Shown piece by piece: positions 16,215 through 23,871 of a DNA stretch of 64,000 bases; the stretch's first letter is position 1, and each line of letters starts with the position of its first letter. The stretch is from Galbitalea sp036271875. Lineage in GTDB: Bacteria > Actinomycetota > Actinomycetes > Actinomycetales > Microbacteriaceae. Location: positions 62,001-126,000 of the forward strand of contig DATAZU010000015.1 of assembly GCA_036271875.1 (NCBI GenBank), in the 5' to 3' direction. The translations under genes were made by a program, and so were the position numbers. A model generated the notes under the pieces. The model was not told the origin of the DNA, ran no database searches, and was given only the letters and a program-made list of their open reading frames with translations.

Positions 16215-17292
16215 CTTCGCGATCAAGGGCGACCGCAACAGTGTCGAGGTCCTGGTCGAAGAGGTCCGCATAGGTGTCGAGCGTGATGACGGCGGATGCG
16301 TGTCCAAGCATCTTTTGCACAGCCTTCACGTTTGCTCCGGCACTCACGGCCAAGCTGGCGGCGGTGTGTCGCATCTCGTGAGGCGTGATCCCCTCCAAGC
16401 CGACCGACGTCGCTGCGGGGTCGAACCAGCTCTTACGGAAGCTTGCATTGCGCAGCCATGTTTTGGTGTGTATCCCGAAGAACACTGGCGCGGTCTCCGC
16501 GCGCCCCGCGATCTGCGTTCGAAGCGGCTCGATCATGAACGCTGGGATCGGGATAGACCGGTGCTCGTAGTCCTTTGGAGCTTCGATCCGCTGGTGACCC
16601 TTGTCCATCACCACTGTTTGTCTAACGATGATGCGACCGCGGGCCAGATCGACATCTCCCACGCGAAGTCCTGATAGCTCGCCCCATCGCAGCCCACAAT
16701 ATGCGAGGACAAGAATCAGGAGACCGTAGCCGTTTGCCTTGCCGTTCGGTAGTTCGTTGACCTTCTTAGCCAAGGCGGCCACCTGATCGTGGCTGAGATA
16801 GCGCTTCGATGTTTTGATCGTCTTGGGTAGCTTCAGGCGGGCGGCTGGATTGGCTGACAACCTGCCATCCTCGATTGCGAGCTGCAACGCACCGGACAAC
16901 ACATTGACGGTCTTACGTACCGTCTGGGGTGCGCCAGGAATGCTCGACGCCCACTGCTGCACGCGGAGTCGGTTGAGGTCGCCGATTGCTACCGAGCCGA
17001 GTTTGGGATTGATGTGGGTGTCGATGATTCCAATCACTCGAGTTCGAGTGGTCGCGCGCAGGTCGTTTCGAGATGAGATCCAAAGCGCCATCCATTCGCC
17101 CACAGTGATTCGAGCTTTGGTGGGATCAAGGTATGCGCCGCGGCTTTTCGAGACCTCGCCGCTCGCGAGAAACAGCTCGGCTTCGCGCTTAGTCCGGAAT
17201 CCGCGTTTGTCCGTCTGCGACGTGTCTGGCTTCCTGTAGCGGACGCGATACCTCTTGCCCGCGACAGTCTGGTATGGAGTAACTGATCCCAT
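16180..17292 (-). CDS. int: Tyrosine recombinase/integrase
   Basis: A 370-residue phage-type integrase. The N-terminal arm-binding region has KRYRVRYRKPD and GFRTKREAELFL. A SAM-like core-binding domain lies at about 60-150. The catalytic domain has Arg in YCGLRWGELSGL, HEMRHTAASL with His-x-x-Arg, LGHAS and the nucleophile Tyr in TLDTYADLF. It would integrate and excise the element at the tRNA-Glu repeats. The ATG at 17292 is preceded by GAAGGGA. No excisionase gene is recognised nearby. Confidence 0.95.
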   Translation of the reverse strand: MGSVTPYQTVAGKRYRVRYRKPDTSQTDKRGFRTKREAELFLASGEVSKSRGAYLDPTKARITVGEWMALWISSRNDLRATTRTRVIGIIDTHINPKLGSVAIGDLNRLRVQQWASSIPGAPQTVRKTVNVLSGALQLAIEDGRLSANPAARLKLPKTIKTSKRYLSHDQVAALAKKVNELPNGKANGYGLLILVLAYCGLRWGELSGLRVGDVDLARGRIIVRQTVVMDKGHQRIEAPKDYEHRSIPIPAFMIEPLRTQIAGRAETAPVFFGIHTKTWLRNASFRKSWFDPAATSVGLEGITPHEMRHTAASLAVSAGANVKAVQKMLGHASAVITLDTYADLFDQDLDTVAVALDREAMRSKIRDLWP

Positions 17293-17659
17293 GATCGACG
17301 TGTCCCTTCCCGTCTATCGGCCTTGAGCAGCGCAAAAGACAGTCGTCCTTCTTACCGTGGTTATGGCAGTGAATGTACGTCGGGGCGGTGACATCGACCC
17401 CAGTCTCAAAGGGCGAGGTGGGGATGGACACGCGGTTGCACAGTCCGATCGTGAGCGACGAGGTACGGCGTTTGACCGTGCGTGGATCGCGAATACCCAA
17501 ACGACCGGGTAACGGCGGGTTTGGCCCGTATTTCCGCCACCCCCGAGCAGAGCTCGTGTCCCAATCTCTCACCCTCTCCTTCGTCGATCGCAAGAGATTG
17601 GGACATAGAGGGGTGGCGGAAATACGGGCCAAAAAAAGAATTGGAAGTGGGGGCGCATT
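17293..17659. other. Non-coding interval between integrase and replication-relaxation-like gene
   Basis: No convincing gene is seen in these 367 bp. The right half is occupied by a long nested inverted repeat (17520-17633). The interval must also hold the divergent promoters of the integrase and the next plus-strand gene. Confidence 0.6.
17520..17633. repeat. Nested long inverted repeat (possible origin, structured RNA or operator)
   Basis: The outer arms 17520-17543 and 17610-17633 are perfect 24-bp complements. Inside, TGTCCCAATCTCT (17557-17569) pairs perfectly with AGAGATTGGGACA (17593-17605) around a 23-nt loop. A 5-bp mini-hairpin CGAGC-AGA-GCTCG sits asymmetrically on the left strand. 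The right end runs into AAAAAAAG. The whole 114 bp would fold into one extended stem as RNA or a cruciform as DNA. It lies 26 bp before the GTG of the replication-relaxation-like gene. Its function is unknown. Confidence 0.9.
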
Positions 17660-18331
17660 GTGCAGCTGACCGACCGGGACCACGAGATGATTCGATGGTT
17701 GGACATAGTCAAAGTAGCGAATCGTGACGGCCTCCAATGGGCGCTGGGGGCCTTCTCTGGAGCGGGGCGGCCCGTGAGCGTCCGCAAGGTCCAGCAGTGG
17801 TCGGCAAGGCTGGAGAGCGTCGGCTTGATCGGGCGACTTAGACCTACATACGTGGACGGCTCGATCGTGTTTCCTACTCGTCTCGCCACTGGACACCGTC
17901 CACCGAATCTATTGCGGCAGACAACCCGTCATGAAGTAGCAGTCGCTGCCGTTTCCGCTCGGTATCTCGCTGCGGGCTTCGAGTGGGCGCGCGATCGCAA
18001 GCCCGAAGCGTTCCTGGATCACCAGGCCGACGGTGTTGCTTCTCGCGATGGACGCATCGACTTGGTGGAGATCGAACTGACGCCGAAGTCATGGCAACGC
18101 TATAAGCAGATTCTCGCGAACCACTCATCACGGCTAGAGATGGGCGACGTGTCGTCGATTGCGTACTTCTGCACTTCCAGAGCCGATCGAGCCGTGCGAC
18201 GCGAATCGGATCGCTTCATGTTTCAAAGAGATCGTGAGCTCCTCGTATCGGCGGTGACCTTTGACGAAGGGGGCGCATGGATTGCCGAGTCGACTGTCGT
18301 CAATCTACCTGTCGCGGCTCTTCACGAATGA
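17660..18331 (+). CDS. Replication-relaxation-like protein (wHTH plus nuclease-like fold)
   Basis: The 223-residue protein begins with winged-helix sequence (LTDRDHEMIRWLDIVK ... VSVRKVQQWSARLESVGLIGRL, about 3-60). Its middle has PEAFLDHQADGVASRDGRIDLVEIELTP (Asp, Glu-x-Glu) and then KSWQRYKQIL, which resembles the PD-(D/E)xK-like core of the actinobacterial replication-relaxation family. Those proteins occur on plasmids and integrative elements, probably in DNA processing. The start is GTG at 17660 with a purine-rich GGAAGTGGGGG upstream. The long inverted repeat directly before it could be its DNA target. The family assignment is by pattern, not search. Confidence 0.6.
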   Translation: MQLTDRDHEMIRWLDIVKVANRDGLQWALGAFSGAGRPVSVRKVQQWSARLESVGLIGRLRPTYVDGSIVFPTRLATGHRPPNLLRQTTRHEVAVAAVSARYLAAGFEWARDRKPEAFLDHQADGVASRDGRIDLVEIELTPKSWQRYKQILANHSSRLEMGDVSSIAYFCTSRADRAVRRESDRFMFQRDRELLVSAVTFDEGGAWIAESTVVNLPVAALHE

Positions 18332-18368
18332 AGTTTGGCGGGGGTGCCTAGTCAGGCGCTGACAAAAT

Positions 18369-19280
18369 ATGCATATGCCCTCCATCGTCGCCGAATTCAC
18401 GGTCGATCCGAACTGGTTGCTTTCCAGCACCGCACAGTCCGCTGCAGCCTTGGTTGCGATCGTCGGAGGTTTTCTCGTTAGTCGCTTGATAGCGCTTTCC
18501 GCGGAGAGGGCGGCGGTAGGTCAACGTCGAGAGGAACTTACGCAACGGAGATCGCTGAAGAGGAACGAGTTGGACGAGGTCAGAGCGGTGAGACTTCAGG
18601 TGTCTCGCGAATGGTTCCTTGAACATCACCTGAACGATGTCGTAGATGCGAAGGGTGAAATCGATCCTGAATCATTGATCGAAGAATTCACTCCCCTGGG
18701 CTCAAGCGAGGACGAGATGCGCGCCTTTGCAGCTGAATTGCTCGAAGCGACAGGACAAGCATTCTCGGCGCTGTCATCTCAATTCATCTCTCGCAACAAC
18801 TTTCCGAGCACGGTTGTAGAGCTGCGCAGCGCCGGGATCGAAGTGCCGCCCGAGTTTGAAACACTTTTTGCTCGCGTGGCACGAGCCGTTCGGGAATCGT
18901 TGCCTCGACCCTTCGGGTATTCATCAATGATCGATATGTCCACGCTGATCATCCCGAATTCCACTCAGGCACCAGTGCGGAGACAGGAGGCAAGAATCGA
19001 TCGTGAGCGTCAGCTTGAGAGCGACATTCGCTTGTTAGACGCCGAGATCGACCTCATCGAGACCAGGACTCGATCATTCGCGAAGCCAGACGGAGTAACC
19101 GGCGCAGTTCTATCCCTTGTTTATCTGTCACTTGTGGGAATCGTTTTGCCAACCACGCTAATGGCGGTTCGGCCGGTCCCAGACTCCGTAGGCTGGCGCG
19201 TCACAGTTGTTGCGGCGTTCGTGTCGGGCCTAGTGGTGCTTTTGGTTTATTTCGTCCGGAGAGCTCGATCCCTCCGTTAG
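18369..19280 (+). CDS. Hypothetical membrane-anchored protein with charged central domain
   Basis: A 303-residue protein of unknown family. A membrane helix lies at about 22-42 (STAQSAAALVAIVGGFLVSR). A long charged, probably coiled-coil region follows (AERAAVGQRREELTQRR and onward), with a second charged stretch at about 205-240. Two C-terminal helices lie at about 245-290. An ATG six bases downstream is an equally good start. It lies 37 bp after the replication-relaxation-like gene on the same strand, inside the element. Membrane proteins of this shape are common partners in defence islands, but nothing in the sequence proves this. Confidence 0.72.
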   Translation: MHMPSIVAEFTVDPNWLLSSTAQSAAALVAIVGGFLVSRLIALSAERAAVGQRREELTQRRSLKRNELDEVRAVRLQVSREWFLEHHLNDVVDAKGEIDPESLIEEFTPLGSSEDEMRAFAAELLEATGQAFSALSSQFISRNNFPSTVVELRSAGIEVPPEFETLFARVARAVRESLPRPFGYSSMIDMSTLIIPNSTQAPVRRQEARIDRERQLESDIRLLDAEIDLIETRTRSFAKPDGVTGAVLSLVYLSLVGIVLPTTLMAVRPVPDSVGWRVTVVAAFVSGLVVLLVYFVRRARSLR

Positions 19281-19372
19281 GGAATCGGGTGCGATCGACG
19301 GATATCAATCTGTTTGCGAGCGTCTTTCATCTAGGACATGCGGCGGACAGGAACTGCCCTATATCCAAGGTA

Positions 19373-19606
19373 TTAGGCGTCGATTAGCTCGTGGCCCTCG
19401 AAATAACGAGCGTGGGTCTTCTTGATGGTGTCGAGAGAATCGCTGTTGAGCGACACAATCTCCCACTCCTCGTTGGTGCGCTCACGTTCGAGCTCAATCC
19501 TCCGGAGCAGCGCATCCCGATGGCCCGCAGATCCCGGGTACTCGGTTACTTTCCAGTCGTGGCTTTTACGGTTGTACTCGACGACAAACCCTGGCATCCA
19601 GCTCAC
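19373..19606 (-). CDS. Small protein coupled to the RelA/SpoT-domain gene
   Basis: A 77-residue charged protein with no recognised family. It shows EYNRKSHDWKVTEYP near the start and RIELERERTNEEWEIVS in the middle. The GTG at 19606 overlaps the stop of the RelA/SpoT-domain gene by four bases (GTGA), so it is translationally coupled; AGGATGAGG lies upstream of an alternative ATG at 19597. Its size and position suit a partner or antitoxin of the upstream enzyme, as found in toxic small alarmone synthetase pairs. This is inference from layout alone. Confidence 0.7.
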   Translation of the reverse strand: MSWMPGFVVEYNRKSHDWKVTEYPGSAGHRDALLRRIELERERTNEEWEIVSLNSDSLDTIKKTHARYFEGHELIDA

Positions 19607-20505
19607 CTCATCCTCGTCCGCTGTTGTTGGAATGTATCACGAAGGGCTCGGAGCCGTGTTTGTAGGTCTACAGCCATACTTCTAGCTTGCTCTTCAAGTC
19701 CCTTGATTGTTACCAGATTAATCGCGGCCGTGTCCAAAGACTCGCGAACTGAAGAGCGGCGCTCCTCAGTGGTCTGTTGGGATGCCAACTCTGCGTTGGC
19801 GGCTGTCAGTCTCTCGTGGCTAGTAGCGATTTCCGAACGGACCTGCGCAATTCTGTTTAGCACGCTTTCTAATTCTACAATTTGATCAATGGAGATGCTC
19901 TTGAGCGCTTCCACCGATCTAGCGATCGCCGGGTCCTCGGGCATCTCTTCATAGCGAATTCCGCGTCCGAGTAGGTCCGCTGCAGACTCGTACATGTTGG
20001 CCCACTGGCCCTGAAGGTGCGTGCGCACTTGGACCTCGACAGGGCCATGCAATTGCTCGACCGATCCATCGAAGCGTAGCCAAATGTGAACGGCCCGATA
20101 CCCGCTATGTGGGTTTTCCCGCAGGTCGTGAATTGACGTAGCTGGATCATGATCGAATAGATCGACGATTTTCGAGACGACAAGATCCTGCTCGTCCAAA
20201 GACATCTCCGCCTCAAAGCGCACTCCAGCCACGTCCTGAATGTTCGGTAGAGGAGTGTTGTGATCGCGAACGAGCTTCTGGCGCAGAGTGTCGATAGTTT
20301 TTGGTCGCGAGGTAACTTCAATGCTTCTGCCCGGCAGTATTTCTGCCCAGTCCTGACTTGCGATTTTCTGCTGGACGACTGCCGCCATGTCGGTGTACCA
20401 GAGCATGACTTCGCTGTAGCCCGGTAAGCCGTCTGGCACAGGAGCTCCGTCGCGAATGCAGTTCCCTAGTCGCTTCAACGCGTTGGCGGACCATGGTCGG
20501 GGCAT
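19603..20505 (-). CDS. RelA/SpoT-type nucleotide pyrophosphokinase domain protein
   Basis: The 300-residue protein has a complete alarmone-synthetase core: SRPKTIDTLRQKL (66-78) for ATP binding, DVAGVR (91-96), HSGYRAVH (133-140, like the NGYQSLH substrate motif) and EVQVRT (157-162). There is no hydrolase domain. The C-terminal third (about 205-300) is helical and charged, probably coiled coil. Free-standing synthetases of this kind make (p)ppGpp or, in toxSAS and CapRel systems, pyrophosphorylate adenosine nucleotides or tRNA. It is divergent from the reverse transcriptase gene by 150 bp and coupled to a small downstream gene, which suggests a toxin-partner or defence role. Confidence 0.87.
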   Translation of the reverse strand: MPRPWSANALKRLGNCIRDGAPVPDGLPGYSEVMLWYTDMAAVVQQKIASQDWAEILPGRSIEVTSRPKTIDTLRQKLVRDHNTPLPNIQDVAGVRFEAEMSLDEQDLVVSKIVDLFDHDPATSIHDLRENPHSGYRAVHIWLRFDGSVEQLHGPVEVQVRTHLQGQWANMYESAADLLGRGIRYEEMPEDPAIARSVEALKSISIDQIVELESVLNRIAQVRSEIATSHERLTAANAELASQQTTEERRSSVRESLDTAAINLVTIKGLEEQARSMAVDLQTRLRALRDTFQQQRTRMR

Positions 20506-20655
20506 GGCAGAAGTTTATCGAAGCATTCCTCGTGATCATGAAGTCGGCTCCGGCCGCATAACGATCGAAGTCAAGTGGCCCCGGCTCCAGCGTCTGCCGT
20601 ATTGCACTGTGGTGGTCCTCGGCATCATCAGCGTGCCGAACAATGGTGCATATTG

Positions 20656-22272
20656 ATGCAATGGGCGTCGCTAACATCGACGACACGTTGCGACAACGAT
20701 TGGGCCAACTTGCCATTTCTGGATCTTGATATAGAGGCCGCAGCGCGGCTGTGCAACCTCGAAAAATACGGCGATTGGTACCGTGACCCATGGGGCTGGC
20801 CTGAATGCAATGCTGAATTCGCTTCGTCACTTGGTCCGGGAGACTTGGGAGTAGTCAAGGATGGCAAGCGCTATATCCTGGGGCACGAGCCGGCGTTTCA
20901 CGTGTTCGACGTCCCGAAGTCGTACATCGGAATTCGACCCGCGGTAATTCAAGATGTTCAAAGTCGCCTGGCGTACGCCGCCGCCGCAAGCGCTCTCGCT
21001 CCGAAATTGCATTCAGCATTGCCAGATTGGGTTTTCGGATGGCGTGTACGCGACACCGCTCTGACTAAGACTGCGGACGAATGGGCTTTGTATCGTGCCA
21101 GCCAATCCGCCATTTCGACATCTGAGCACGCAGCACAGACCGACGTAACGTCGTTCTTTGCGTCGGTCGACATCGAGGATCTTGTGCTTCAAATCGTCGA
21201 CATTGTCGGGGACGGCGCGCCTGTCGACATCATCCGCCGCGTCCTGAGAGCACATAACAACCTAACAACCCGCAGAGGGCTGCCTCAGCGCAGTACGGCG
21301 TCCTCCATTCTCGCCCAAGTAGCCATGCGTGATGTTGATGATCTGCTTGGCTCGGCGCTAGACGCTGGCAGGATTACCAACGCCCGACGATGGATGGACG
21401 ACATAAGTTTTGAAGGTCCGGAAGCCGAGCTCTACGGCCTCTTGGTGCTACTCCAGGAGCACGGGCGGCACACCGGCCTTGAAATGAACGCATCCAAGAC
21501 GAAACTGCTCACTGGTTCAGAGAGTTCAGAAATTTTTGAAAAGGACGCGCAGCGCCTGATCCAAGTGCCGATAATTGACTCCGGCGGCGGCGACTACGAC
21601 GACATGTTCTCAACGATTTTTGACGCAGACGAACTGCTTGCCGCAGAGGCGGAAGTCCTTGCCAACCCGACCGGGCAATCGAGATCCTTTGCCGGCCTCG
21701 TTCTTCGCAGCCTGCGGCACTACGACGCGTACGACAGGTCGAGCGAATGGATGGCTGCTGCTCATCATTTGCCGCACGCGGCCGACAACGTAGGTCGATA
21801 TTTATCCGCCGCGTGGCGCAATGATATTTGGGCGAATCTCCAGTTCGAGGATTGGTTTGTGGAGTCGGAGGCATCGAGCTGGCCACATCTCGATTGGGTC
21901 TCTGCGCAACACGCCTTAGTAATTCCATCGTCGGAACTCACGGACGGCTCGAATTCCATCCTGGCGCGTTGGCTGGCAGAGAGCTCAAATCTCCAGAAAG
22001 TCGCTGTGGCGGTACATAGGCTTGCGTTGAGCCGGCCCAAGGATGCGCGGGTTTCCATTGTTAGCCGCCTGGACAGTACGAGTGATCCGCTTCTCGTCCG
22101 GCTACTGTCGCTTGGATATTTGGTTGCGGGTGGAAGTACGAAGGTCGTTGCTGACGCCTTAGCTAGACACGCCAGCAATACGATCACGCTGAAGTACCTC
22201 GTAAGCCATAGCTGGCAACTTCCGGTGGTGTCACCTGATTTTGACCCCAGCGCCGACGACGTGGGCGAGTGA
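20656..22272 (+). CDS. Reverse transcriptase of unassigned group, defence-RT candidate
   Basis: The 538-residue protein has RT motifs in order: QDVQSRLAYAAAASALAP (about 99-116), motif A TDVTSFFASVD (162-172), motif B GLPQRSTASSILAQ (208-221), the active site WMDD (246-249) in place of YxDD, and motif D-like GLEMNASKTKLL (274-285). The last 250 residues are helical with no known domain, as in Abi/UG-type RTs. No group II intron maturase, retron VTG or Cas1 features are seen. ATG 20656 is preferred because upstream in-frame sequence is low-complexity. By eye its GC is lower than that of the flanks. It is divergent from the RelA/SpoT gene. Confidence 0.88.
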   Translation: MQWASLTSTTRCDNDWANLPFLDLDIEAAARLCNLEKYGDWYRDPWGWPECNAEFASSLGPGDLGVVKDGKRYILGHEPAFHVFDVPKSYIGIRPAVIQDVQSRLAYAAAASALAPKLHSALPDWVFGWRVRDTALTKTADEWALYRASQSAISTSEHAAQTDVTSFFASVDIEDLVLQIVDIVGDGAPVDIIRRVLRAHNNLTTRRGLPQRSTASSILAQVAMRDVDDLLGSALDAGRITNARRWMDDISFEGPEAELYGLLVLLQEHGRHTGLEMNASKTKLLTGSESSEIFEKDAQRLIQVPIIDSGGGDYDDMFSTIFDADELLAAEAEVLANPTGQSRSFAGLVLRSLRHYDAYDRSSEWMAAAHHLPHAADNVGRYLSAAWRNDIWANLQFEDWFVESEASSWPHLDWVSAQHALVIPSSELTDGSNSILARWLAESSNLQKVAVAVHRLALSRPKDARVSIVSRLDSTSDPLLVRLLSLGYLVAGGSTKVVADALARHASNTITLKYLVSHSWQLPVVSPDFDPSADDVGE

Positions 22273-22411
22273 CTAAGGGAAGCGACGTTTGCCCACATCC
22301 TGCCCACACTTCAGCGAATACCAACGTTATCGAGCAACGTCGTAGACGACTCCGATGATTGTAAATTGGCGGAATTCCAAAGTAAGAGGGGTCGTCGCAA
22401 AGTTCTGATTG

Positions 22412-22453
22412 GCCCTCTCACGGCGGTAACACCGGTTCGAATCCGGTTGGGGT
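22412..22453 (+). repeat. Right attachment site (attR core, 42-bp direct repeat)
   Basis: An exact copy of the 3' half of tRNA-Glu without the 5' half, so it is not a tRNA gene. It is followed by a terminator-like stem (22466-22475 with 22479-22488, 10 bp, loop GGT) related to the one behind the true tRNA but lacking its T-run. Confidence 0.9.
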
Positions 22454-22519
22454 GACCAGTGCTCAGATGCCAGTAGGTTACTGGCGTCCGAGCCCTATCT
22501 ACTGGTGGTCCCGCTCCTG

Positions 22520-22811
22520 CCCGAGGGGAGAGCAGTAGCTTGATCCGATCGAATTCTTCGGCATGCGCAGCGACGGCGATGTCGAGGTTGTAGCGGCTCT
22601 GCGGGTTCATCCAAAACCGGTCCGAGATTCCGAGCGCGCGCGAAAGGCGCAGCGCGGTGTCGGGGGAGATCGCACGCTTGCCGTGCACGATCTCGTTGAT
22701 CAGCCGGGTGGGCACTCAGATGCTCTGGGCCAGCCGGTACTGGGTGATGCCCGTCGGGTGCAGGAACTCTTGCAGCAGGGTCTCTCCCGGGTGGATGGAC
22801 TCGGCGCACAT
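22520..22811 (-). pseudogene. higA: Broken higA copy
   Basis: This stretch closely resembles the intact higA at 15012-15308, from an N-terminal HPGETLLQEFLHPTGITQ to the C-terminal FDRIK region. An in-frame TGA at 22716-22718 replaces a Ser codon within YRLAQ-SI-VPTR, and the usual C-terminal stop is lost so the frame runs on. No higB is found upstream. It lies at the same distance from the attR repeat as higA does from the tRNA, so the tRNA end, terminator and higA form one repeated module. Confidence 0.85.
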
Positions 22812-23120
22812 CCGCCAAGTCCCCCTTTTTGGGGACCGGCTCGGGACAAACCGAAACCCATTCACGTCCGAACTTCATATGCGCGACGGGGAAACCCTCG
22901 CACTGTGACCCGGTGGATCCGTATCTAAATGGCTTGGTCGCACATCCGAAGCGATTGGGGAATCTTCGCTTCGCGCGTCAACGCCGTCGCGATCGTCTTA
23001 ACCACGCTGGTCTCACCGCTAACCCGACTGCGGGCGCTTCGCGCTCGTTGCCGCGGGATAGACCGTGTTCTTGAGCACGGTCGCGGCGGTGTGGCGTCCC
23101 GACCCGAACAGGAGCCACAC
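22812..23120. other. Intergenic stretch without a recognised gene
   Basis: Nothing convincing is seen except a small hairpin GACCGTG (23061-23067) with CACGGTC (23076-23082). An upstream in-frame extension of the next gene runs through it but has no start with a good ribosome site. Confidence 0.5.
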
Positions 23121-23738
23121 ATGCCCCATTCCGTTTCTCAACGTCCATTCGGACCCGGCGGCAGCGTGATCTTTGGAGTTGTCATCGTCCTCATCGCGGC
23201 GGTCGTCCTCTCGATCAGCGAGACGAGTCACGCTGGGTCGGCGCGCGCGAGTCTGGTCGCCCGGTCCACTCGCATTGCGGCCGGGCACCCGGATGCGCGA
23301 TCCTCGGTCGACGTAATGACCGGAGCGACTGTCCTTCCCGCATCCGACGTCGCTGCAGCCCGAGCCACTGCAGCCCGAGTCGCTGCGGTGCACGCGACCG
23401 CCACACGGCGCACGATCGACGTGTGGACCGCGGGATTCCAGGCCCAGATCAACGAGTGCCACGGGGGAGTGGATGTCACGGCCCACTACGGCGAACGCAC
23501 GGTCGCGGAGCACTGGCAATGTGGCGGAAGCGCGCTTCCGACGGCATCAGGAACGCTGATAAACATTACCGGGCTGGACGCCGGGACCTATCGCGTAGTC
23601 GGAGTCGTCGCCACTCTGAACGCATACACAGCTCGCACCAGTCAGATTCCACGCGGCTACGACCTACTTCTCCAGACCTGTTTGAACGACGACAGCCATC
23701 ACACGGAATTTATTGCCTTGACCCGCGTCGACCAGTGA
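23121..23738 (+). CDS. Membrane-anchored secreted protein, possibly sortase-related
   Basis: The 205-residue protein has an N-terminal membrane helix at about 15-33 (VIFGVVIVLIAAVVLSIS), an Ala-rich linker, and an exported domain of about 100 residues. That domain shows IDVWTAGFQAQINECHGGVD, AEHWQCGGS and PRGYDLLLQTCLND. The EHW histidine and the LLLQTC cysteine are spaced somewhat like the His and TLxTC Cys of sortases. The match is weak, so the sortase idea is speculative; the three Cys could also form disulfides. AGGAG precedes the ATG. It stands alone to the right of the integrated element. Confidence 0.75.
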   Translation: MPHSVSQRPFGPGGSVIFGVVIVLIAAVVLSISETSHAGSARASLVARSTRIAAGHPDARSSVDVMTGATVLPASDVAAARATAARVAAVHATATRRTIDVWTAGFQAQINECHGGVDVTAHYGERTVAEHWQCGGSALPTASGTLINITGLDAGTYRVVGVVATLNAYTARTSQIPRGYDLLLQTCLNDDSHHTEFIALTRVDQ

Positions 23739-23871
23739 TTTCTCGAGTTGCTGAGAAGATTCGAGAACCCAGCGAACTTCCAATTCACGCGTGGATGAGC
23801 GCCGGATAGGCTGAAGCTCGGGTTAGGTTGGGCGCCGTGGGAGAGCGCTGTGCCGAAATTGGCTTTGGGGG

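Larger units (their letters stand above)
14907..22411. mobile_element. 7.5-kb integrative element in tRNA-Glu
   Basis: The element is bounded by 42-bp direct repeats of the tRNA-Glu 3' half and carries its own tyrosine integrase. Cargo is a HigBA toxin-antitoxin pair, a small membrane protein, a replication-relaxation-like protein, a membrane-anchored protein, a RelA/SpoT-synthetase protein with a small partner and a reverse transcriptase. No capsid, relaxase or conjugation gene is visible, so it is not self-transmissible as seen. By eye its GC is lower than that of its surroundings. The cargo resembles a small defence island; function is inferred. Confidence 0.88.

Noticed and set aside
17520..17633. 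Retron-type RNA (msr-msd) for the reverse transcriptase
   Set aside because: The inverted repeat is 3 kb from the RT gene and other genes intervene, the RT lacks retron signatures, and no branching G context is evident. It is kept only as an unexplained structure.
14878..22453. CRISPR array or prophage
   Set aside because: There are no short regularly spaced repeats and no capsid, tail, terminase or lysis genes; the two 42-bp repeats are tRNA-derived attachment sites.
22412..22453. Second tRNA-Glu gene
   Set aside because: Only the 3' half from the anticodon stem onward is present; the 5' acceptor strand and D arm are missing.
23061..23082. Terminator hairpin before the anchored secreted protein
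   Set aside because: The stem is only 7 bp and has no T-run; it is likely incidental.
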